Assembly (NCBI GenBank): GCA_030594665.1
Contig: JAUVET010000064.1
Location: forward strand, 1 to 7,272
Direction of reading: 5' to 3'
Length of the DNA stretch: 7,272 nt
Source of the DNA: Methanosarcinaceae archaeon
GTDB lineage: Archaea; Halobacteriota; Methanosarcinia; Methanosarcinales; Methanosarcinaceae
The position numbers were made by a program, and so were the translations under genes. The notes beneath the pieces are model-generated. The model saw nothing but the letters and a program-made list of their open reading frames with translations, was not told where the DNA came from and did not search any database. Of this stretch, positions 1 to 6,360 are shown in pieces. Each line of letters opens with the position of its first letter. The first letter of the stretch is position 1.

Positions 1-1
1 T

Positions 2-432
<431 letters not shown>

Positions 433-433
<1 letters not shown>

Positions 434-1458
434 TGGTTCATCCTAAGATCTTGGAAGTCATTGAATATGACGTCTGTACCGCTTGTGGGGCATGCGAAGC
501 CGTATGCCCTGCCGGTGCAGTAATTGTTGATATTACTGCAGCGATCCGTGACCCCGATGACCTATCTTTATATAAGAAAGGTGCCGCACCAAACGTTTGT
601 GAAGGTTGTTTTACCTGTGGTCGTGTCTGCCCTGTTGTAGACGGATACGCAGAAGATGAATTTGCAAATGTGAAACGGTTCTTTGCTGCAAAAAGCGAAC
701 TGCCGGGTCAGGATGGTGGAATGGCATCAGCAATTGTAAAATCATTATTTGAAAAGGGTGAGATCGACTGTGCCGTCGGTATTACCATGAACGAAAAATG
801 GGAAACCGAAGTTATCGTACTCACACAAGCAGGTGATGTTGACAAGACTAAAGGTACCAAATATACATCCGATCCTGTTGATGCAATCTTAAAAGACCTA
901 TTCAAAACACACAATAAGATCGCTGTTGTAGGCGTACCGTGCCAGGTACATGCAGCCAATCTAATACGTGAGAACGTAAATGATAAGATCGCTGTTATTA
1001 TCGGATTGTTGTGCATGGAAAGTTTCCACCACGACAAAATGCAGGAAGAGATCATACCAAATATCCTTGGACTTAACATCGAAGATGTAGTCAAGATGGA
1101 CTTTGGCGGTGGAAAATTCTGGGCATTCACAAAAGATGGTGGAGAGCACAATGTGCCAATCTCAAAGATTGCCGCACTTGCAAGGAACCCATGCCACAAC
1201 TGCTGTGACTACACATCAGTACATGCTGACATATCAGTAGGTTCAGTTGGTGCGCCTGATGGATGGAACAGTGTACTGATACGAACTGATGTTGGTGAAA
1301 AATATATCAACATGGTCGATGGTCTTGAGATAAATAATGATCCGAAACCTGGAATGTTCCTTATCAAGAAACTCACCGAAATGAAACACGCAAACAACTC
1401 AGGACACTATCTCGAAGTCTGTGAAAAATTCACATTTGATGAGTGTGGAATGCACTGA
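433..1458 (+). CDS. fpoF: F420H2 dehydrogenase subunit FpoF (FrhB/FdhB-like iron-sulphur flavoprotein)
   Basis: FpoF oxidises reduced F420 and feeds the electrons to the membrane Fpo complex; family members carry FAD and [4Fe-4S] clusters. The 341 residues are close to the usual FpoF length. Two ferredoxin-type clusters are clear at the N-terminus: Cys 15, 18, 21 and 25 (CTACGACEAVCP) and Cys 56, 59, 62 and 66 (CEGCFTCGRVCP). The rest is the FrhB/FdhB fold, with GGMASAIVKSLFEKGEID, the VGVPCQVHAA segment, GLLCMESF, and a distal Cys cluster NPCHNCCDY followed by SVGSVGAPDGW. The start is fixed by GGAGGG at 422-427. FrhB (F420 hydrogenase), FdhB (formate dehydrogenase) and the Ffs/Fsr fusions share this fold. 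I prefer FpoF because of two N-terminal clusters, no partner hydrogenase or formate dehydrogenase genes, and the mer neighbour; mer and fpoF are also adjacent in Methanosarcina as I recall. The protein may also act alone as a soluble F420H2 oxidase. Confidence 0.9.
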
Positions 1459-1992
<534 letters not shown>

Positions 1993-1994
1993 AT

Positions 1995-2006
1995 ATTTCT
2001 TTTTCT
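1995..2006 (+). terminator. Possible T-tract terminator after nadM
   Basis: ATTTCTTTTTCT starts within five bases of the nadM stop. Archaeal transcription commonly stops at T-rich tracts without a hairpin, so this could end the mer-fpoF-nadM transcript. It also overlaps the head of the first intergenic repeat, which leaves its role uncertain. Confidence 0.4.
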
Positions 2007-2045
2007 CGTAGTATGTAATCTATAGGATTATATAGTTCGAGTTAA
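2001..2045 (+). repeat. Intergenic repeat, copy 1 (head TTTTCTCGTAGTAT)
   Basis: Starts with TTTTCTCGTAGTAT, then an inverted repeat TAATC-TATAG-GATTA, then a tail ending GTTAA. It aligns with the copy at 2063 over its full length with a few substitutions and a one-base indel. The 14-bp head recurs exactly at 6278, where it abuts an interrupted tnpB gene. Confidence 0.8.
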
Positions 2046-2062
2046 ATCAATCGGTGGGAGAT

Positions 2063-2108
2063 TTTTCTCGTAGTATAATAATCTATAAGATTATGTACTC
2101 CGGGTTAA
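2063..2108 (+). repeat. Intergenic repeat, copy 2
   Basis: Second copy, offset 62 bp from the first. The inverted repeat is slightly longer here: ATAATC-TATAA-GATTAT, six paired bases around a five-base loop. The hairpin arms are the same in both copies and only the loop differs, which hints that the structure matters or that the copies are recent. The tail again ends GGTTAA. Confidence 0.8.
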
Positions 2109-2139
2109 TGAAGTAAATGCGAACGAAGTGAACGTCTTC

Positions 2140-2150
2140 CGTAGTATATA
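2140..2150 (+). repeat. Intergenic repeat, partial copy 3
   Basis: CGTAGTATATA continues the series but lacks the exact TTTTCT head and the hairpin. Its extension (CGTAGTATATA) matches the copy at 6284-6294 better than copies 1 and 2 do. Confidence 0.55.
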
Positions 2151-2267
2151 TTTTATTATATATAACCCACCACATTCACATCTGCCTCGCCATACAGCCG
2201 ATACATTTTCCACTTAACCAAAGTATATTAATCAAATGCTATTTATAGATAATATCTTAACCATAGT

Positions 2268-2290
2268 ATTAAATATAGATAATCGCGATT
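2268..2290 (+). promoter_or_regulatory. Likely promoter of the cytochrome cluster with a palindromic operator candidate
   Basis: The sequence ATTAAATATAG (2268-2278) is a good archaeal TATA box about 30 bases before the ATG at 2308, which would place the transcript start near 2300. Immediately downstream is AATCGCGATT (2281-2290), a perfect 10-bp palindrome between TATA box and predicted start, where archaeal repressors often bind. TATAGATAAT is repeated 30 bp upstream (2244-2253). Function is inferred from position only. Confidence 0.5.
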
Positions 2291-2307
2291 AAAAATCAGG
2301 AATTTGG

Positions 2308-2847
2308 ATGAAAAAGAATAGCTTCAGAATGTTGCGACGTACCTCTGCTATGAGTGCCAGGGCAAAAGTAACTTTGTTAGCAAACACAAAGGCGGCAATG
2401 TGCCGGATGACCTGTTCTGCTATGAGTGCCAGGGCAAAAGTAACTTTGTTAGCCATCGGATTACTTGTAGTTGGGCTTGTTGCCGTTATAACTTCCCAGG
2501 CAGTTTTTCAGGACAGCCATACATTATATACGAACAAAACAAATGCCAGTGACATGTGCATCAAATGCCATCCGGATCAGGCCTCTACTACTATGGTAAG
2601 CGCTCACGGAGATGCAGGGTGCAGCTGCCACGGATACAATCCCAGTGCAGATCCTGATCAAAATATAAATCTTGCCCACAATTTGACCAAAAATATATAT
2701 TGTACGAACTGCCACTCAAATTACGATAGTGACGGAGAGATTACCATACATTCCGGTTTAAGTGGAATTAACCAGTCGGGTCATTATATTACAAAAAATA
2801 ATACCATATTGTATAATAAATCTAAAGACATGTTAAGCCAGGAGTGA
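2308..2847 (+). CDS. Small exported c-type cytochrome with three haem-type motifs
   Basis: Exported electron-transfer protein, probably on the outer face of the membrane; its partner is unknown. Haem-binding motifs, counted from ATG 2308, are CIKCH (84-88), CSCH (105-108, only one residue between the cysteines) and CTNCH (132-136). The single N-terminal hydrophobic stretch is VTLLAIGLLVVGLVAVITSQA at about 45-65. From ATG 2308 this leaves a 40-residue leader, too long for a signal peptide. ATG 2422 (residue 39) gives a normal one, MSARAKVTLLAIG, and a 141-residue protein. ATG 2308 has AGGA six bases ahead and the promoter fits it, so I keep the long form with doubt. The extra leader arises from a 38-bp in-frame repeat. 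The stop lies seven bases before the next cytochrome, so the two are co-transcribed. I do not recognise a named family. Confidence 0.8.
   Translation: MKKNSFRMLRRTSAMSARAKVTLLANTKAAMCRMTCSAMSARAKVTLLAIGLLVVGLVAVITSQAVFQDSHTLYTNKTNASDMCIKCHPDQASTTMVSAHGDAGCSCHGYNPSADPDQNINLAHNLTKNIYCTNCHSNYDSDGEITIHSGLSGINQSGHYITKNNTILYNKSKDMLSQE
2344..2453 (+). repeat. 38-bp perfect direct repeat at the 5' end of the cytochrome gene
   Basis: The same 38 bases occur at 2344-2381 and 2416-2453, 72 bp apart, so reading frame is kept. In the annotated frame each copy encodes SAMSARAKVTLLA. The bases just upstream of both copies (AATGT...ACCT...TGC) are also alike if a three-base gap is allowed, so the unit is really about 72-75 bp, with the left part diverged and the right part identical. 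Confidence 0.95.
2841..2847 (+). promoter_or_regulatory. Shine-Dalgarno site for the second cytochrome
   Basis: GGAGTGA, seven bases before ATG 2855, overlaps the last codon and stop of the preceding cytochrome. This supports the start at 2855 and translation from one message. Confidence 0.75.
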
Positions 2848-2854
2848 CGACATT

Positions 2855-3709
2855 ATGCAAAAACCAATCTACTTTGTGTTGATCGCAATGTCTTTGTTTT
2901 CAGTTGTAATAGTAGCTGTGCCACAGACGCTTTCCTTATATAGCGGCTCACATAGCTTTGTGAGCGGCACTAATGTAGATTGTGCAAAATGTCACGGTGA
3001 TATCCATACGGAAATGCTTGCATCAAATTCAATGGTCACTGACGCGCACCAGAGAGCAGCACTTAATGTAAATTACACTACATACCTGGCAATTGGTGGT
3101 GTTGGCTATGACCCGGTTGTTGGTAACATCACAACCAATATGGATGGCGACAGTAGTGGTTCGAATGATACGTGGGAATGGGATCCTTCAACACTGATGT
3201 GGGTAAGGGATAACGATTCAATGTCATACAAAATGGTTCTGGATGTAGATGGAAGCGGTACTGTTGAAAATGAAGAACTGTGCAGGTTCTGTCACCAGAC
3301 TACACCTATCACAGATTCCGGACACGCTGCAACATGGCGATTCTGTGATGACGACAGATGTCATGGGAACAGTAAATATAATTATGCCGATCCGGCACTT
3401 TTTGCAAACGATGTTACAAGCAAAGTAACTGTGGGGAAAACATTGTCATCAGCAGATGTACATGACATGTTCTATTTAAATGCAAGTGCACAAGCAACAA
3501 ACCGTGTGATGGGTGAAATACCCGCCTTTGGATATACGCCGGGTGGTACAGTTGATTCTAACGTATCCAAGAGCTACATGGCATGTGTTGGGTGCCATTC
3601 GGAATCCAATGTAACATTGCAGACAACAAATATGCATTACCTACATGAAGATCCCAATGCAGCAATACAGCGGTATTCACCCATCAATGGAACAATTACG
3701 ATTGGTTAA
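2855..3709 (+). CDS. Exported four-haem c-type cytochrome with an EF-hand-like loop
   Basis: A 284-residue protein exported by an N-terminal signal or anchor (hydrophobic residues 5-23, IYFVLIAMSLFSVVIVAV). It has three canonical haem motifs, CAKCH (43-47), CRFCH (143-147) and CVGCH (244-248), and one CX4CH site, CDDDRCH (164-170). Several extra histidines (HTEM, AHQRA, SGHAATW, DVHDMF, NMHYLH) could be distal ligands. DVDGSGTVENEE (130-141) has the spacing of a calcium-binding EF-hand loop and ends one residue before the second haem motif. The segment after the signal, SHSFVSGTNVDCAKCH, resembles SHTLYTNKTNASDMCIKCH in the gene before it, so the two are probably related. Likely role is electron transfer on the cell surface, inferred from haems, export signal and context; no named family is recognised. 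Spacing to the previous gene is seven bases. Confidence 0.88.
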   Translation: MQKPIYFVLIAMSLFSVVIVAVPQTLSLYSGSHSFVSGTNVDCAKCHGDIHTEMLASNSMVTDAHQRAALNVNYTTYLAIGGVGYDPVVGNITTNMDGDSSGSNDTWEWDPSTLMWVRDNDSMSYKMVLDVDGSGTVENEELCRFCHQTTPITDSGHAATWRFCDDDRCHGNSKYNYADPALFANDVTSKVTVGKTLSSADVHDMFYLNASAQATNRVMGEIPAFGYTPGGTVDSNVSKSYMACVGCHSESNVTLQTTNMHYLHEDPNAAIQRYSPINGTITIG

Positions 3710-3747
3710 TATACAGCAAAATTTATGTAAACGTATTCCTGAATTCC

Positions 3748-3752
3748 GGTGA
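3748..3752 (+). promoter_or_regulatory. Shine-Dalgarno site that selects ATG 3758 over GTG 3749
   Basis: GGTGA matches the archaeal anti-SD and lies five bases before ATG 3758. A possible upstream start, GTG 3749, falls inside this motif and has no site of its own, so ATG 3758 is preferred. Confidence 0.65.
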
Positions 3753-3757
3753 AGAAC

Positions 3758-5407
3758 ATGATTCTTAATAAAGAAATTATACTTATTCTACTTACTGTAA
3801 TATTCATACAATCCATCATTCCCGCAGTTGCAGAAGATGATGTAGTATGGGATAACGAGGTTACATTCACGTTCAGCTGGAGTTCACCCAGGTTCCCAAA
3901 TGGAGATTATGTGATCAGATTGACTGATTTCAATGGTGAAGGGTTGGTTAGTTTTGATATCCTGGAAGATGATGTAATAGTAGACAGTGGAATTCTTTCA
4001 AAAGGAGTGATTTGGAACTACAATGATGAAGTAAAACTTCAGGCAATTGATATCACAAACAAGAACATTCTTTCGTCATTGGGTATTTGGAATTTGAATC
4101 CAAAAGCAGAAGTGAAGATGTGGAGAGGGGAACCAACACTAAAAGATGAAGCTCTCATATCACTTGGCATTGGAACCGAAAGCCCATACGACCTGGATTC
4201 TGACATAATTGTTAATGTCACACTGGAAAATGACGGTGACTTTACTGCAAGAGATGTTACTTTTGATATCGAAATCGATGACCTGACGCTTAAGAATGAT
4301 GATTCTAAGTTGTCATATACTTATTTTGGCGGCATTGAGGGTGATGCAATTAAAATTGAGGAAATTAAATTAAGATTTCCGTTTTATCCAAAAAAGAGTT
4401 CTTATCCATTCAATGTAAACGCAAGCTGGAGTGATTCCATCGGTACTGTTCATACGGTACAAAGATCGGCAACGATCAAAATAAAGGACCCAATCGAAAT
4501 TCACAAGAACATAGTAGATGAGACCGGTATGGGGAAAAATGTATATGTTTCAGTCAGGGTGAGTAATGTTCAGAGCAGAAAGGTTCATGTTGTGTTGAAT
4601 GATACCATCCCCGATAATTTCAAATTAGTGGAAGGAAATAAGAATCTTTCATGGGATTTTTACTTGCCTGCCGGAGAATTTAAAGTGTTTGAATATACGC
4701 TTTTATCTGAAATTCCGGGGAAATTCAATGTGCCAGCCGCATATGCAAGTTGGAATCTTTGGGGTGAATATATCAGCACTGCATCAAATACGCCAGATAT
4801 CGATGTGCACGGACCATATATTTACGTCACAAAAACATTGAACTCTGAAACAACTACGACACTGAGTGTTCGTAAAAAAGACCTGATCGATGTTAATGTG
4901 AAAATGGAAAATATCGGTGACCTACCTGTAAATGTTTTAATTACCGATTCATTACCAAAATCTGCAATGCTTATTGGAGATGAAGAAGTGCTCACACATA
5001 ATGAGTTCATCCATCCCGGTGAATCTGCCCAATTCAATTATACCATGCAAATTGTGTGGGATACGATCAGTGAAACACAACTTCCTGAACCTAAAATACA
5101 GCTTTCAATGCCAGCGCTGATCGAAGATGATTTCAGTGGATATGAGAATGCTTATACGATCGCTCAAATGCCTGCTTTGAGCACAAAATATATCGCTCAA
5201 GCAGAGGACGGTTTTGTTCCGTCCACTAAAAAAGATGATACAAAGGTAACAGATTCAGTTGAAGGTGAAGAAATACAAGATATGACAGGGAGCAAAGAAC
5301 TTGACCATATTAAAGATGTGATAATGCCAGGGTTCGAAGGTGTTTTTGCATTAATTATAATTGGCCTTGTTGTAGTTTTTTTCCAGAGGAAAGAACATGA
5401 AGAATAG
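3758..5407 (+). CDS. Secreted surface protein with beta-rich CARDB/DUF11-like repeats and a PGF-CTERM-like anchor
   Basis: A 549-residue exported protein; no named family is recognised. The N-terminus is a signal peptide (EIILILLTVIFIQSIIPAVA, cleavage probably before EDD). The body is beta-rich, with repeated modules resembling archaeal CARDB/NEW3 or DUF11 surface domains: DIIVNVTLENDGDFTARDVT, YVSVRVSNVQSRKVHVVLND and LIDVNVKMENIGDLPVNVLI each have the pattern of extracellular beta-sandwich repeats with N/S-x-T sites. A charged linker (STKKDDTKVTDSVEGEE) leads to MPGFEGVFALIIIGLVV and a basic tail, FFQRKEHEE. PGF followed by a hydrophobic span and basic end fits the PGF-CTERM signal that archaeosortase removes when fixing proteins to a lipid; a plain membrane anchor is the alternative. 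It follows the cytochromes by 48 bases with no T-tract between, so it may share their transcript, perhaps holding or shielding them at the surface (inference). Confidence 0.85.
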   Translation: MILNKEIILILLTVIFIQSIIPAVAEDDVVWDNEVTFTFSWSSPRFPNGDYVIRLTDFNGEGLVSFDILEDDVIVDSGILSKGVIWNYNDEVKLQAIDITNKNILSSLGIWNLNPKAEVKMWRGEPTLKDEALISLGIGTESPYDLDSDIIVNVTLENDGDFTARDVTFDIEIDDLTLKNDDSKLSYTYFGGIEGDAIKIEEIKLRFPFYPKKSSYPFNVNASWSDSIGTVHTVQRSATIKIKDPIEIHKNIVDETGMGKNVYVSVRVSNVQSRKVHVVLNDTIPDNFKLVEGNKNLSWDFYLPAGEFKVFEYTLLSEIPGKFNVPAAYASWNLWGEYISTASNTPDIDVHGPYIYVTKTLNSETTTTLSVRKKDLIDVNVKMENIGDLPVNVLITDSLPKSAMLIGDEEVLTHNEFIHPGESAQFNYTMQIVWDTISETQLPEPKIQLSMPALIEDDFSGYENAYTIAQMPALSTKYIAQAEDGFVPSTKKDDTKVTDSVEGEEIQDMTGSKELDHIKDVIMPGFEGVFALIIIGLVVVFFQRKEHEE

Positions 5408-5626
5408 TTAATTGTCTTGATATAACTTGTTACAAATTTTAGATTGCAAATTTGAGATTACAAATTTGAGATTGCAAATTTGTGTTTGCAGCATCTGTGC
5501 TATACATCTTATTCCGTACACCCTTTGTTAGAAAGATTTTTTAAATATATCTTGTAGCAAGCACATTCATAACCAGTACAGTTGTAATACAATCCTCTAC
5601 CGGTCTATGATCATAACTGTTTTTGC
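5408..5626. other. Intergenic region with tandem repeat and a TATA-like sequence
   Basis: No gene is seen. It opens with the 14-bp repeat array (5428-5491). A run ATTTTTTAAATATAT (5533-5547) could be a T-rich terminator for the cluster to the left or a TATA box; a transcript to the right from it would be antisense to the tnpB relic. The last 20 bases before 5627 would be the position of the guide for the adjoining omegaRNA, if it is still made. Confidence 0.6.
5428..5491 (+). repeat. 14-bp tandem repeat array with CAAATTTG core
   Basis: Four full units (5428-5441, 5442-5455, 5456-5469, 5470-5483) and part of a fifth. Units 2-4 read GATTRCAAATTTGW, with R alternating G, A, G. Each of units 2-4 contains the perfect palindrome CAAATTTG. 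It begins 20 bases after the surface-protein stop. A period of 14 bp is not a multiple of the helical turn, so repeated palindromes fall on rotating faces. Confidence 0.85.
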
Positions 5627-5690
5627 GTGAACTACCCCCATGCAATCTCCGATTGCGAGGAAGTGGCTTCTTACGAGTATCCGTATCATC
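5627..5690 (-). ncRNA. Right-end (omegaRNA 3') structure of the TnpB element
   Basis: On the minus strand this reads GAAGCCACTTCC, a six-base-pair hairpin GCAATC-GGA-GATTGC, then GGGGGTAGTTCAC ending at 5627. The order GAAGCC, hairpin, GGGTAGTTCAC is the usual right end of IS1341/IS605 elements, which forms the 3' scaffold of the TnpB guide RNA, with the guide being the flanking DNA (here 5626 downwards, starting GCAAAAACAG). The stem is perfect although the protein gene is ruined. Expression is not shown. Confidence 0.7.
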
Positions 5691-5691
5691 T

Positions 5692-6277
5692 CTAAACAGT
5701 TCTTGGAACTATCCAGATCAACATATCTGTTTTTCGCAATTTACCAACGAATTGTTGATAGCCCGTCCACAGGGCAGCATGTTTTAAGTACCTCAATAAG
5801 ATATTGACCGAACTATTGCAATCACGATCCATGACGTTATTAGAATAATTACACCTATACTCCCTGATATTTAAGGGCATATCCTATCGGTTGCCACAAA
5901 CACAACAATCTTTTGAGGTATATGCTTCATCAACTTCTATTACTCTCTTACCTACTTTTTCTGCCTTGAAACCACTCTGGTTATACACCATTGTAGTAAA
6001 ATGGTCTTTTCCTTTGAATCGTGGAAGTTTTGCTTTTTGGTCCCCATTCTTCCTCAGTGCAAAGAAGGACTTGTAGTCTGCATTTAGGATCCTTAAAGTA
6101 TACTGAAGCACTTTTGAGTAGACCTGCCTATATTCAGGATATTTATCTTTGATTGCAGGGAGGTCATTTTGTTGTTTGATATAACCGACTTTTGCACCAT
6201 TTTTGAATGCCTCTTTTCGCTCAGCCAATGCAAAGTTATAGGTAAGTCTGCATTTTTCGGATAGGTCCCACAGAACC
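5692..6277 (-). pseudogene. tnpB: TnpB (OrfB) RNA-guided nuclease pseudogene, N-terminus and centre missing, in-frame amber stop
   Basis: Intact TnpB is an RNA-guided DNA nuclease of about 370-420 residues. Here three pieces remain. An N-terminal piece starts mid-domain at VLWDLSEKCRLTYNFALAER and runs to FKGKDHFTTMVYNQSGFK, lacking about the first 15-20 residues. It then jumps, near 5964, directly to AEKVGKRVIEVDEAYTSKDC, so some 170-200 residues, including the RuvC DxG and catalytic Glu regions, are deleted without loss of frame. After CCVCGNR an in-frame TAG (5884-5886) precedes DMPLNIREYRC and the last RuvC motif VMDRDCNSSVNI. The zinc finger is damaged too: the second pair reads CNYS where CxxC is expected. 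No nuclease activity is possible. The breaks look like ordinary decay; the N-terminal break coincides with the edge of the element to the right. Confidence 0.88.
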
Positions 6278-6291
6278 TTTTCTCGTAGTAT
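6278..6291 (+). repeat. Fourth copy of the TTTTCTCGTAGTAT head, at the edge of the IS91-like element
   Basis: Exact 14-base match to 2001-2014 and 2063-2076. The next bases, ATAATTTATAA, resemble the third copy at 2148. A further motif GCAACGTAGCGAA (6314-6326) resembles GCGAACGAAGTGAA (2119-2132) after the second intergenic copy, suggesting the two regions share more than the head. Confidence 0.75.
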
Positions 6292-6327
6292 ATAATTTAT
6301 AACTTCTCATACTGCAACGTAGCGAAT

Positions 6328-6336
6328 CATATAAAC
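6328..6336 (+). promoter_or_regulatory. TATA-like promoter of the IS91-like transposase
   Basis: CATATAAAC sits about 26-29 bases before the two TTG codons at 6358 and 6361. This is the distance expected between a TATA box and an archaeal transcript start, and no Shine-Dalgarno sequence is visible, so the message may be leaderless and begin at the start codon. Confidence 0.45.
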
Positions 6337-6360
6337 CTCTTGCCAATATTCATCTAATTG

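Larger units (their letters stand above)
1993..2307. other. AT-rich intergenic region with repeats and the cytochrome promoter
   Basis: This 315-base gap holds no credible gene. From left to right it has a T-rich stretch just after nadM, two imperfect 45-46 bp repeats (2001 and 2063), the short direct repeat GAACG-AAGT-GAACG (2121-2134), a partial third repeat (2140), an AT run, and two copies of TATAGATAAT 30 bp apart (2244-2253 and 2274-2283) leading into the first cytochrome gene. Confidence 0.8.
5627..6277 (-). mobile_element. Decayed IS200/IS605-family (IS1341-type, tnpB-only) element
   Basis: The right end at 5627 is well preserved. The left end is absent: TnpB homology stops at about 6276 and the next base to the right begins the 14-bp repeat that borders the IS91-like element. 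No tnpA (Y1 transposase) gene is present, so the element would have needed help in trans. About 650 bp remain; intact relatives are usually 1.3-1.8 kb. Confidence 0.8.

Noticed and set aside
708..1199. 163-codon open frame on the minus strand inside fpoF
   Set aside because: It lies wholly opposite a well supported gene with clear Fe-S motifs, and its translation is Ser/Cys rich without any domain; a shadow of fpoF codon use.
1993..2307. tRNA or other structured RNA gene in the gap after nadM
   Set aside because: No cloverleaf or T-loop sequence; the only structure is the short hairpins of the repeats.
4822..5037. Minus-strand open frame inside the surface-protein gene
   Set aside because: Ser/Thr-rich mirror of the + strand beta-repeat coding sequence, with no ribosome site or promoter.
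5428..5491. CRISPR array
   Set aside because: Units are contiguous 14-mers with no spacers, and no cas genes are present.
5692..6277. TnpB-derived RNA-guided repressor (nuclease-dead TnpB domesticated as a regulator)
   Set aside because: Such proteins keep full length with point changes in RuvC; this one has lost its N-terminus and about half its core and has a stop, so it is decay.
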